The notes under the pieces are model-generated. The model made no database searches. It worked only from the letters and a program-made list of their open reading frames with translations, and was not told the origin of the DNA. Made by a program: the position numbers and the translations under genes. This document shows, piece by piece, positions 1 to 10,250 of a DNA stretch of 64,000 nucleotides; within the stretch, counting starts at the first letter, position 1, and every line of letters starts with the position of its first letter. The DNA is from Sympetrum striolatum (lineage: Eukaryota; Arthropoda; Insecta; Odonata; Libellulidae): NCBI GenBank assembly GCA_947579665.1, contig OX388349.1, positions 22,228,459 through 22,292,458 of the forward strand, given 5' to 3'.

Positions 1-3000
1 TAAAAAAATCCGCAGAGTCGGTGCGTTTACCATCCGCCAAGTCTAAAAAAGAGGGGCGTGGTCAACAGACCGTGAAAACCCTTGTTGGCAAGGGTTCCGC
101 TTGGGTCAGAAGGTCTTTAAGGTTGGGTTACGCAGCTTCGCGGACTGGATCAGGAGGGTGTAGAGCCGCGTTGCAATTAGCAAGCTCCGGGTGCGTCTGT
201 CATTTTTGCATTTTTATCCGGTATGAAAGAAGAGATTCGCAAGGGGTAATGCGTGGGTGGGGCTTTATGGGTTGGCGGGGGTTGCCGCTGGGAGCGGTAA
301 AGGGGATGCGGTCGGGGATCATTTCGATCTGCTCTTTCCCTCGTTTTGAGTTACGTCTCGTTGCCCTCTTTCGCAGCTGCTCCTGCTTAAGCCTCGGACC
401 TAGTCCTACGGAAGGTTACGCAGGTCCTTCGAAATCCGTTTGCCTCCGAGGTATAACAATAAGTCTGCGTTCTCACCCTTGTCGGATGGTATTGGAGAAG
501 GTGTGAGGATTATTGGGTGGGGATCTTTGCGGATGAATTCGGTCTCTCGGGTTATTTTGGACGTGGCCAAAGTGGAAGCATACCGCAGCGTAAATAGTTA
601 TACATTATCGTTTTCGTCGTGTGAAGAAGGCATTTAGTTAATATTGTATTCCTATTTAACATTTTACAAGAAGCCGTATCCGTTTGTCGTATAAATCGTT
701 TGGAATATTTCTTTTCTCTAAATCGGAGTGTATTCGTAAATAGATTTGTATAGTACATTAATCTTCTTTTTCGTTTCTCTTAAGAAAAGCATTTAATATT
801 GTGTATTAAATTCTGCAATGGATTTCTTTCTTGATTTAATTTCAATGTAATCTTGAATTTATGAAGTTGTTTAACTTAACTAGATGCCTCAGAGTACAGC
901 CAGTACGCGATTTGTAGCTTGTTACAGCAATTTCTTTATAAGAAATCCTTTTTTGCAGCCTCGCTCCTTACCGAATTGTTTAATTAAAATCTACCGAACT
1001 GCCAGTCAAATACGATTGGTTTAGGTTTGGTTGATTTCATGAACCGAATTTTAAGTCCTCGTATGCGACATATATTAGCCGTTGAGACAGAAAATGCTGT
1101 TGAATTATTCGACGGTCGTTACAATGCTGTTTTCGGGTTGAATTCCGTTACATTTAATAATCCAAAGAAAGAACCTCTTACCCACTTTTGGGAAATGGAA
1201 CATTCAGATTGGCTTAAATCCACCTCTCCGACATATTTGAATTAATGCCACTCGCATAAGACTCAAGTGAGGACAAAGGGATATCCTAATTACCACTTCG
1301 AGTGTCAGATTAGTGTAAAGTGGCGATATCACCCGAATTCAACCACCAACTCAACCTCTGTCCTTATAAAGGCAAGTTTTCCATATCGACCATTGTTTTA
1401 ATCCCACTGCATCCTTTATCTTTTCATTGATATCGCCGAGACGTAACCATCATTGCCTCAGGTTAGATAACGGAATGAGATTTTGTGTATTTGATGGATA
1501 GATTCATTAGCGTAATGGTTGTAAATGGCGTGGTCCAAAACCCTGACGTGAAATTTCGGTTTGCGCCTTGTTTTCGGAATATTCGTCTCCATTCATCATA
1601 ACGTGATTACGTCGTGTCGTAAGTGGATGAAAATCTGCGTTAATAGCCATCGAAGAATTAAATCCCCCGCCATTTTGGGTTTTAAACATTGGCTGAATGC
1701 GCTGCATGTTTTGTGCTGCAGATTTGATTGATCATTCACTTTAGCGAAGATAATTACGTTTCGTTTTAGTTCTAAATGTCCGCGACGTTAGATTAAATGC
1801 GGATGTTACGTTTCAGCATAATTTTGATGTAGCCATACTATCAATTTGATTTAACGAAACTCTCATGCTAGCTCTTTATCTGCAAGAACTGATTCAAATA
1901 GTTTTGTTTACTAGACTAAAATTCTTAATATATTTGGAGTTATTTGAGTTTATCCTTTAATTAATCAGGCCCCGGATATTTCTTATTTCGGCAACTTCTT
2001 TTAAGTCTCCGAAATCCACTGTATCTGCCTTGACTTACCGGTAGCATTACATTATAGAGAAATTGAGTAAAAGTTTTGCATTTATATTTCTATTCTATAA
2101 GTCTGTTGTTTTTAGGGCATCAAACTTTAAGAACCTCTTACTCGTATTTATCTCTTGGAGTAGATACGTTACTTTGGCTTAAATCTTATCTGGGATTTCT
2201 CAACGATTAACAATAGTCAAGCGTAGGAGTGGGAAATATCAGATCATCAAAGCATATTTCTTGAATAGATTTTTCTTTATTTTTAATTGTTTCCATTTGG
2301 TAATATATTATTGCTGTGTAAATCAGGAGTGGATAACCTGCAGTTTTAAGGCCATATATGGTCTTTCAGGGCTTTGCGTGTAGACTTTTAGTCACTTCCT
2401 GAAACAAAGCCCTGTATTGAAATAAATTTGTTTTCCAATCTCGCTAATGACGCCTAGTGAAAAATGGACTGGAAAATCTAATCTGTGCGCAGTTACAGTT
2501 TACTCAGTACTTCAATTTGTTTTCTCATGTAAAATCGAATGTTAATGAAACGAAACGCAATAGTGGCCTGATGGATTAGACCGAATGCTAAATGTGGCCC
2601 TCCAATTTAAAAGGTCTCCCACTTCTGTTGCCAACTCTTTTTATGGCCTATTTTGTTATATAGTTCACCGTAATTGCTTTTCATAATGTTGGCTTTTTAA
2701 AAAAATTCTTCCGTAAAACCATAATATACAATTATTTTACCAATGTATTTTATTAGAATTAATTCAGGACTAGAATCATCATGTTTACTCTCCGTTTTAA
2801 CGCATCAGCTGAAATTTATAGAGCAAAAGGCTTTGGTTAGTTAATTGCAGCGTCTGGTTGACACCCGCATGTGAAGGGTAGGACTTTCAGTAATTGATAG
2901 CGGCGTGGATAAAAGTCTAGAATCTGCGCGATCCATTAAATTAACTCGGATTGCGTCGAAGTCGAGGGGAAGTCGGAAATGACGTTTGGCGGATAAGTGG

Positions 3001-5370
3001 ATTTTCATTCAGTGGAGATCTCGTGCGATGGATGGACGAGGGGGTCAGAGCCGAGACGGGATTTGGAGAAAGCACGGCGCCTAGGGCTTGGACTGAAGGG
3101 AGGCGAGTTTCACGGATAAATGCCTCGATAATTCAATTAGCTCGCCGATTCGTCAATCTGGCATGCTTCGCTGCCTACTGGTGACTGAATCTACCATCTC
3201 ATCCCTTGGGTCGCCCAGTTCCTTTGAATAGGAAATTATCTGTGGGTGTCCCTCAAAGAATAGTTTTTGGTCCACTGTTTTTTAAATTTTCGATTGGATC
3301 TTAGTTCTTAGAATTTCACCAATCTCCTTATGTCAAGAAAGACAAGGTTTGAATTGGTTACGAGCCTGGCATGTTCATCTTTAAGTATTTCGTGTCTTTT
3401 TTCTCTTTTAAATCTTACTTATTTAGTTTGTATCAGCATTAAAGTGGATTTTATGCATCCTTCGCGAAATTAAGGATTGAAAGCAGCATGAAATTGAGAT
3501 ATTTTCTCAGTGCTCTTGAAGTGTAGCTTTTTTTAGTTGTTATCAGTCTGAAAAAGTTAACTTTGACCTTTTTAGAAAAAAGGCGTCAACCCATCTTTCG
3601 AATTTTTGTGCGTTTCGTTTTAATCTTCTCCAAAATGTAGCCGGCGAGGATTTACAGCTTGACAGCGCGCAAATTGATTTTGATTCGTAGAAAAAGAAAT
3701 CAGAATTGAAGTTACCATTTTTTTTAATGGCAGGTTTTGGGTCTAACGGGCTTAGCTTTGTACCATTGTATACCATTTGTATTATTATACCTAATTGACG
3801 TCCGTTCATGCTTGTCTAAAACGATGTGTTTTTAATAATAATAACTCACTTAACTTAAATTTCTGTTTCTTTTAATGGAACTAGTCGAGTATACCAACAT
3901 TGTACTCAAAATACTTTAGGAAAATTACTCATGAAAGGTCATGTTCGCGGAAATAGTGGCCAGAGCTGTACCACATAACATATCAAGTGGAATTTTTAAT
4001 AGACTCATTGAGTAGATCTTCTGTATATCCTTGCATACGACGAAAACAGAATTTCTACAATTTTACAAGTTATAATGATTAAGAAATATTACTAGAACCG
4101 TAATGTAATGCTCCAGATATGTCCATTTTAGTTCAATTATTAGATAACTGAATTTTACGGTTATTTATTCATTTAACTTTAATTCAAACTATTGCATCAA
4201 GGCACCCTTAATCCAAAGTATATTGGTCATACGTTAGGATGTCTGTCATTAAATTTAGCCACTACGTGATAAGGGATACCAATGGCATTCGTATACTTTT
4301 CTATTATCAAAATGATATTTTTAAGGTTCCCATGTTTACAAACTCTTTTAGAAATATGGATATTCCTCGTATAACCATGATTCAATTCGAATATACGTGA
4401 CTAATCAATTCAATTCGCCTCTCTCAGGTAAATTGTTCACAAACTGTGATCTTTTTGCATGGTTGAGATGTACCAATTCAGATAGTTTTGCTTTTTCAGG
4501 CCGGAATCCCTTAACGTCATCAGTAACAATAGCCGGAGTAACTTAGGCCCTTTTTTGTAGCATTGTGGGAGTGGGAGCATTTCCCTAGGAATGAAAACCC
4601 CTCTAATTGGGGCCATTTACCAGGGGAGCATTTCACTGGAACTGGATTCATAGTTCGCCATCCTAACCAATGGAAAACAACTCCATCCGCGAATGGAAAA
4701 AGTCGCGCGATTCTCTCCGTAATTACGCGGGCGTCGAGGCCTTCCCATGGCGTTTTTGTCACCGCCAATCAAAAGCCGGGAGGGATTCCGGTGCAGCTTG
4801 TGTTCGCGTTCGATGACTTTTTGTTTTATTGTGACGCCATTTGGCGGGGGTGGCCATAGTAGGTAACCCAACCGCCGTTCGCTTCCATGCCATGCGCTTT
4901 TAACCACTTTTTACTTCACCCTAAAGTTCTGTCCATCCTCACAAGCTCTATCAACAATGCTGTTCTAAGTCTGAGAAATACTTGTTTATTTACTTAAGTT
5001 TACATTGCAAGTTGACCTTCTGGCCAGGTGGCAATGTTAAGGGGAACATAAAAATGAATTTAAGCGTGGCATTTACCCAAGACGGGAGGGAAACCACTCC
5101 AAAAACCTCCCATAGGCTCTACAATTGAACTACACTGTACATATTATAGGTACATAAGATGTTAAATTTATCATTCATAATATATATATATGATCTATCA
5201 TTTAACTAAAATAATACATTACATGGTAAGGTATCCACATAGTCTAACGAGTAAAATGTTGCTTGCATTCTGCTAGCATGTTGAAAACAAAAATTTCAAG
5301 TCGACATCATATCGAGAGGGTTCTCAAAAGTATAAAAAATATTGGAAACATACTTAAAATTAGCTGCAAT
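1..5370. other. Noncoding AT-rich DNA with GC-richer islands
   Basis: No gene could be supported here. The sequence is AT-rich with frequent stops in all frames. GC-richer islands at about 1-560, 2950-3240 and 4560-4900 contain open frames (up to 161 codons from 21 on the + strand; overlapping frames on both strands at 4520-4907). Their translations show no recognisable domain, and openness on both strands is what lower stop density produces by chance. A short hairpin pairs 2367-2376 with 2405-2414. A short AT dinucleotide run lies near 5180-5195. Confidence 0.6.
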
Positions 5371-5600
5371 TTCTCCCTCCGGCATCGAACCCGGGTCTTC
5401 CTGGTGATAATTACTATGCAGAACAACAAAGGATTACCGTCTCTACCTATGTGTGAAAACTCAAGCAGAAACATTTTTCATTCTGCAACTGCCTCAAACG
5501 ACGTCCTACTTTTCCCATATATTCCTTAGGTTAGAATTTGTAATGTGCTGTGGCGTCGAACCCAGAAACAGCATGGTCTTATCTATTTTTTTTCATAAAC
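5371..5600 (-). repeat. SINE-like repeat, copy 1, with two tRNA B-box-like motifs
   Basis: Read on the minus strand, this segment contains two matches to the pol III internal B box (GGTTCGANNCC): CCCGGGTTCGATGCC around 5382-5397 and TGGGTTCGACGCC around 5551-5564. It is repeated at 5712-5935 in the same orientation. The copies are diverged overall but share an uninterrupted 45-bp block (5484-5528 here, 5817-5861 there). A tRNA-derived SINE or a tandem tRNA-pseudogene-like repeat is the simplest reading. No complete tRNA cloverleaf or poly-A tail could be traced, so the class is inferred from the B boxes and the repetition. Confidence 0.5.
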
Positions 5601-5711
5601 TAAGTCTTAATATACATCTTCTAACTAAGCAAGAACTTCCTATCATATCGATAAATGCATCAAAAAATAATGAAAAGCTACCCTAATGTATTATATATGG
5701 AGGATTCATTT

Positions 5712-5935
5712 GCCGCCTGGCATCGAACCCGGGTCTTTTTGGCGATACTTTCTATGCAGCACAACAGAAAATAACCATCTCTAACTATGTGTAAAAATTC
5801 AAGCAGAAACATTGGTTGCAACTGCCTCAAACGACGTCCTACTTTTCCCATATATTCCTTATGAGAGAAATTTTAATGTGCCCCTGCATCGAATCCAGGA
5901 ACAGTACGGTCTTATCTAAATTTTTAAAGGTATTT
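5712..5935 (-). repeat. SINE-like repeat, copy 2
   Basis: Second copy of the 5371-5600 unit, head-to-tail with it and separated by about 110 bp of AT-rich DNA. On the minus strand it carries a CCCGGGTTCGATGCC B box around 5723-5738 and a degenerate GGATTCGATGC box around 5886-5897. The four boxes across both copies are spaced by roughly 165-172 bp. The 45-bp identical block at 5817-5861 contrasts with clear divergence elsewhere. Confidence 0.5.
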
Positions 5936-8542
5936 TTAGGTAAAGCGTTCTATTCCCTAATACCCCTATTAGCGAAAGAGTATTTTGCTACGTCAGTTTT
6001 CTACTCACGTTCCATGATTTTATAACAATAGTTGCAGGGGCCTACATAATTTTGAAGTTCAATTCTGTCACTTAGTTCATCCCAGCCCTCTACTGAGTTC
6101 AATTTGAATTTGCGAAAATTTGTGAATCAAAATAACTTAGTAATTTCCACAGGAATGTATTTGGCTCCAATAGTTTCGTCTACATGTAGACATCATCAGG
6201 CTTCAAATTTTAAATCTAAAGTAAGGTACCGTATCAAAAAAGTCGTGCTCAAACATATTATATTTATTCTGTTGTAAGACATCGCCTAAATCAGTCGTAT
6301 TCCTCTATTCTTGTCCATGCAAGCTCAGCTCCCAATACAGTTTAATTATTGGAATCTTATAATATTGTGATGGATGAAATAAACTCATTTCTCGTATGGT
6401 ACAGGATGGAATAAAATGTACCTTTCGTCGATTTTGTATCGATTATCATTCTTGTTCATGGTAGTGATAGCATGAATGTTCTTTCAGCTCAATTTTTGAT
6501 GCTAAATTATGGTATTAATCTTAGTTAATCCTTTTATTTAGGCACTCTTGGCTATTTAGGCACTCTTGGCTATTTAGGTACTCCTTATTGAAATTTTTAG
6601 AATGGAAATGCTTCGTAAAGGGCCAGTTTTTTATTTTTTCATGGAAGTGTTCCTTCTCGTAGGAATGTGGCTCAATCAATCGTCTTGTAACCTTCGTACC
6701 ATCAGCTGGCTTTGGTTGCTAATGGTGGACAGTTTCTGGCTCAAGCCAGCCTTAAAGCTAAATACCGTGACGATAGAATCGCACCATACCCTTGCTAAGA
6801 CTAGTCATGGTCTTTGATAACTTTAGGCATCTTATCCTTTTAATTCGCTTACGAATTCCTAAATCACCTTTGAACGAATATTACCTTCCTTCTTTCTGTA
6901 ATTCATAATATGCGTATTATAAATCACGTAATACCTATACCTCATGGATACAATTAGCGTAAAAACCTAAGAATTCATCATTTTTCCATTATGGCAATAA
7001 ATCGAACTGTTTCGTATACGAAAATCCTTACCCGAAAATATCTTTTCGAATGTGAAAGGTATAATTTAAAAGTTCAGTGATAAGTCAGCCAAAGAGTATC
7101 CTTTCCAACAAATTGTGTTGCATAATTCACTTAAAGTATTACTGCAACCATGTTTTAAATACGTATATCTATAATCTTTTTAAAATTACGCTACGTAACA
7201 TTTGTCTCAAATCTCTTTTTATAAATACATTTTTGGTTTATAGATTTTGAATCTTTTCACCTCTTAGTAATCAATGAATTGTTACTCAAACAATTTTCAT
7301 CTGATCTTTGTTCCATTATCACAACTTAGGTATTTCTAATTTACTCCGGGGATCTCTCTTTATTCATCTCCCTTCCTTCTCATGACAACTTTTTTGCATT
7401 CTTCCTTAATTTATTTCCCAAACACTCATTCCGCCGGAACTTCTCTCATTTTTCCCATTTCATCCTTTCTGAGAAGTTCCTTTTTGTTAATGACTGCAGA
7501 TTTTACAGCTCAACTTCTATTAATCTGTCCTAAAAAACGGTGCTTGCGCGAGCAGATGCTTAAAGATAAAAATTCAAATCTTTCCACGAAATGCGTGCGT
7601 CACTAGGGTCTTTATTTGATGCAATCAGAGTTTTCCATCTCCTTTCCATTTCCTACATTTTCAGTTTTACTTTTACTTCCCTGCTCCATTGTTATCCCAG
7701 ATTTAATTTCCATACGTCTCTTTCCTCTACATTTCTTTTTCGCTTTCTCCACCACTACTTCACCACGACGTTTCAGGTCTCTTTCATTTTTATTTTCTTT
7801 CGCCTCGGTGAGTCTTTCTGTGAGTATTATGTTAATTTCAACGGAGCTATGTTTTCGCATCCACCAATAGTTTCTGCCGTATTCTCTGTGAATATTTTTT
7901 GAGTCAACATCGTCAATAATTCATTGGTACATTGAATTGTTTTATGTATCGAATACCTATAATAATTCGAACTGATTGATCCCACGCACGCATATATTAT
8001 TTTCTGTCACTTAGGAAGATACAAGTGAGTCACCATACAGAGTATATGTTGAGAGGTGAAAAGATAATTTTCAGAGCTTTGAAATAATTATGCAGCAAAC
8101 TCGAATCTTAAGCGCACTTATTCTACTTTTAGTGTCTTCCAAAAATCATGTGCGTCTGAGGAAACAGTGCATATTCGATTTGCGATCTGATCACCTTACT
8201 TTATTACATCTTAATCGATATACATACATACTGTTAAGTAATCAATAACTTAGTTTCATATCAAGTCAGAAGTTTACTTAGAATCGTACCATGGGCGAAA
8301 ATCATACAATCGCTTTATTATAATTTCCAAAACTTGCATGGGTTTGGGTTTAAGAAAATACGGCAATTCATGAAAAATCGCTCTTCATTAAGTGCGTAAA
8401 TTAATTACTGCCCTGCGAAAATAACAATTGATTGAAAAACAATTTTGTTCATTTTGTTGTTCCTTTGATCTTAAAAATAACATACTGAATCAGATAATAT
8501 GCATATTAGAAAAGTGTTTTTATTAATGTTTATGGTTAATTT
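5936..8542. other. Noncoding AT-rich DNA
   Basis: No gene supported. A short 18-bp tandem repeat (listed separately) is at 6535-6584. The + strand at 7600-7800 is pyrimidine-rich, which opens overlapping frames of 82-103 codons on both strands. None resembles a protein family. Confidence 0.6.
6535..6584. repeat. 18-bp tandem repeat, 2.8 copies
   Basis: The unit TATTTAGGCACTCTTGGC occurs exactly at 6535-6552 and 6553-6570, followed by a partial, slightly changed third copy to 6584. A minisatellite seed of this size usually arises by replication slippage. Confidence 0.9.
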
Positions 8543-8785
8543 TTATATTATTCTTTTAAAATTTTGGTCTGCAGTGTACGAGTGTAACGTGTACTTAGAA
8601 AGAATGATTTTGTGTAAATTATCATCTTCGTTGATGTGCTGGAACATTTCTAGAAATCTTCGATGTTATTTTCGTTCTGCACGTTTGACATACATCCCTT
8701 GGACTTCTTCCTCTGTCATGGAAGACGAATGTCTAACTTTCTTATTAATCTCTCCGTCAATTATTTCTTGTTCAGTCCAGCTCAT
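8543..8785 (-). pseudogene. Short coding-like relic, unknown product, one in-frame stop
   Basis: Starting at the ATG at 8785 the minus strand reads 39 codons (opening MSWTEQEIIDGEINKKVRHS) to a TAA at 8668-8666. It then continues in the same frame for another 40 codons (HRRFLEMFQHINEDD...) to a TAA at 8545-8543. The first 55 or so residues are charged and protein-like, unlike the hydrophobic or low-complexity translations typical of this AT-rich DNA. The last part looks like read-through of noncoding DNA. An in-frame stop lies just upstream of the ATG. It could be a decayed exon, a transposon fragment, a 39-residue small ORF, or chance. The family is not recognised. The opposite strand is open too, which lowers confidence. 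Confidence 0.25.
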
Positions 8786-9571
8786 TGCTGCTTTATTTTA
8801 GAGTAAAACCCAATGAGTTATCATAATTATGAAGGCCCATCCTTCTCTGCCGTGGCATCTCGACCTTTTTACGTCCCTCTCATCTTGCAATTCCATGCGC
8901 ACCGCGTGATATATCCATCGCTCCGAGCATTAAGTGTTTATGGAAGACAGAAGGCATACTTCACAAAATGCTAGGTCGTCTTCTGTGGCGCCTTTTCCGT
9001 TGGCCGTACATCGATCAAAAATGTTCTCTTACGTGTGTGTTTTTTACGCCTTCTTCACCGTGTTTTTGCGCTTCGAAAGGCTTCCGTTTGCCTCGAGAGT
9101 GTCTCACTTTGAGGCAGTGTATTCCATCACAGAGACTTAATTGCTCCGTTTTTTATTCGATAGGTTCTTGCCATTGCGAGATTGTTGCAGGTCGAGTGTT
9201 TTTCTTTGATTCGACTCTTACGGAAACGATTCTACTTTCAAGTTAAGGAAAATTATTTCTATTTTGTTGAGAACGCCTGAGTCTTAAATGAATGATGCAC
9301 GCGAAGAAATAACGCAGCGATAACCTTTAATTGAAGGAAGAAAGGAAGAGAGACACGGCTGTTAAAAAATAACTAAATAAGAAAACTCCATAAGCCGTAA
9401 TTCACCAAGGTAAGAATCAGTAACTGGGACTTACCTAGGGGTGGTTCCACTGCTGCATCTGGTGAGTCCATCGTCGCAGGGGAAGTACCGGTATTTAGAA
9501 TTCACTAAATACGTATTTCGTAAACAAAGTTTCCGTCATCAGTAGCTATGTCAGACTGTATACTAGTAGTT
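8786..9571. other. Noncoding DNA upstream of the Penelope-like element
   Basis: No gene recognised. Open frames at 8934-9246 have no family resemblance. Part of 9430-9570 may belong to the following retroelement, but it carries stops in every frame and nothing in it could be matched to the Penelope reverse transcriptase, so the 5' boundary of the element is uncertain. Confidence 0.5.
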
Positions 9572-10112
9572 GACTGTTGGCTCTCAAAGAGACAGTGGAG
9601 AACAGACCCGAAACCAGAGGATACGCCATCATTCCCTTTGTCGCAGGTACAACAGAGAAGATTGCAAGAGTTTTAAAAAACATGACATAGTCACCCGATT
9701 CAACTGTGTAAAGAAAATAAATGACTGCCTACCGGGAGCAAAAGACAGATTACCCCAAGAACTTCATGAAGGCGTTTATCGAGTCCCTTGCTCCTGCGGA
9801 AAATTCTATATAGGAGAAACATGCAGATCTTTAAAAACTCGAATAAGGGAGCACGAAAGAGCGACGAAAAATAAACAATTTAATCTCTCGGCCATCGCAG
9901 AGCACGCCTGGAGTGAGCCGGGACACGACGTCCAATTTAAGGAGGCTAAAATAATTTCTAAAGAGAGACGATATTACCCACGGGTAATAAAAGAAGCGAT
10001 AGAAATATTTAAAACGCCAGAAAATATGAACAGAGAGGACGGCTATTATATTCATAATAGTTGGAAAGGAATCCTAAGAACGAATCAGAGAGCACGGCCA
10101 ATCACGAAGTAG
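9572..10112 (+). pseudogene. PLE ORF remnant: linker plus GIY-YIG endonuclease, frameshifted
   Basis: The protein would nick target DNA for retroelement insertion. The endonuclease frame is open from 9570 to the TAG at 10110-10112. Counting from 9570, the GIY motif is G68-V-Y70 and the YIG motif is Y80-I-G82. A CxC pair (C74, C76) with H95 and H112 fits the zinc-binding CCHH arrangement reported in PLE endonucleases. R91 lies in the expected catalytic helix, E142 in KEAIEI is a candidate metal ligand, and the NMNREDGYYI block is typical of the C-terminus. The upstream linker (RPETRGYAIIPFVAG...) lies in the +1 frame and meets a stop at 9688-9690. The two frames fit together at the A6 run at 9675-9680, so a one-base indel there breaks the ORF. 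The TTG at 9570 is not a genuine start. Confidence 0.88.
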
Positions 10113-10132
10113 CAGGGGAAGGGGAGTCAGCG

Positions 10133-10140
10133 TATATAAA
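10133..10140 (+). promoter_or_regulatory. TATA-like box in the PLE 3' region
   Basis: TATATAAA sits 20 bp after the endonuclease stop and about 27 bp before the hammerhead-like fold. PLEs often occur as partial tandem copies in which the repeated terminal region carries promoter and ribozyme, so a promoter here is plausible. It could also be a chance AT-rich octamer. No initiator was identified. Confidence 0.35.
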
Positions 10141-10166
10141 GGGGAAAGGAAACATGAAATGCATTT

Positions 10167-10205
10167 CGACCTGAAGACGACTGCTGGAATGCGGTCGAAA
10201 CGTCG
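10167..10205 (+). ncRNA. Hammerhead-ribozyme-like fold of the PLE
   Basis: CGAC (10167-10170) can pair with GTCG (10202-10205), enclosing CTGAAGA (10171-10177), a stem of CGACTGC (10178-10184) with GCGGTCG (10191-10197, one G-U pair) and a GAAAC strand (10197-10201). CTGANGA and GAAA separated by a stem are the conserved hammerhead core, and hammerheads are documented in PLE terminal repeats. Here the core is imperfect: either the G of GAAA is used in stem II or stem II is one pair shorter with an extra C after CTGAAGA. A clear stem III and cleavage triplet could not be assigned. Probably a decayed or minimal ribozyme. Confidence 0.5.
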
Positions 10206-10250
10206 TCCGACAAAAACAAATACGTGGAAGAGAACCCAAAAACCATGAAT

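Larger units (their letters stand above)
9572..10250 (+). mobile_element. Penelope-like retroelement, 5'-truncated 3' portion
   Basis: This is the tail of a Penelope-like element (PLE): the end of the reverse transcriptase/linker, a GIY-YIG endonuclease, and the 3' region. The segment just before the endonuclease reads GYAIIPFVAGTTEKIARVL, a linker block typical of PLEs. The endonuclease follows, ending at the stop at 10110-10112. The 3' region contains a TATA-like box (10133-10140), a hammerhead-like fold (10167-10205) and an acgtggaagagaaccc segment near 10221, a type of sequence often found at PLE 3' ends. No reverse transcriptase core (YxDD) is present, so the copy is 5'-truncated, as is common for PLEs. 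It cannot move by itself. The exact ends and target-site duplication could not be determined. Confidence 0.88.

Noticed and set aside
21..506. 161-codon open frame on the + strand at the window start
   Set aside because: Translation shows no domain or coding character, and it lies in a GC-richer island where long frames arise by chance.
2352..2414. Short palindrome CCATATATGG plus 10-bp hairpin
   Set aside because: Too short and AT-rich to be called an element. Noted only in the regional entry.
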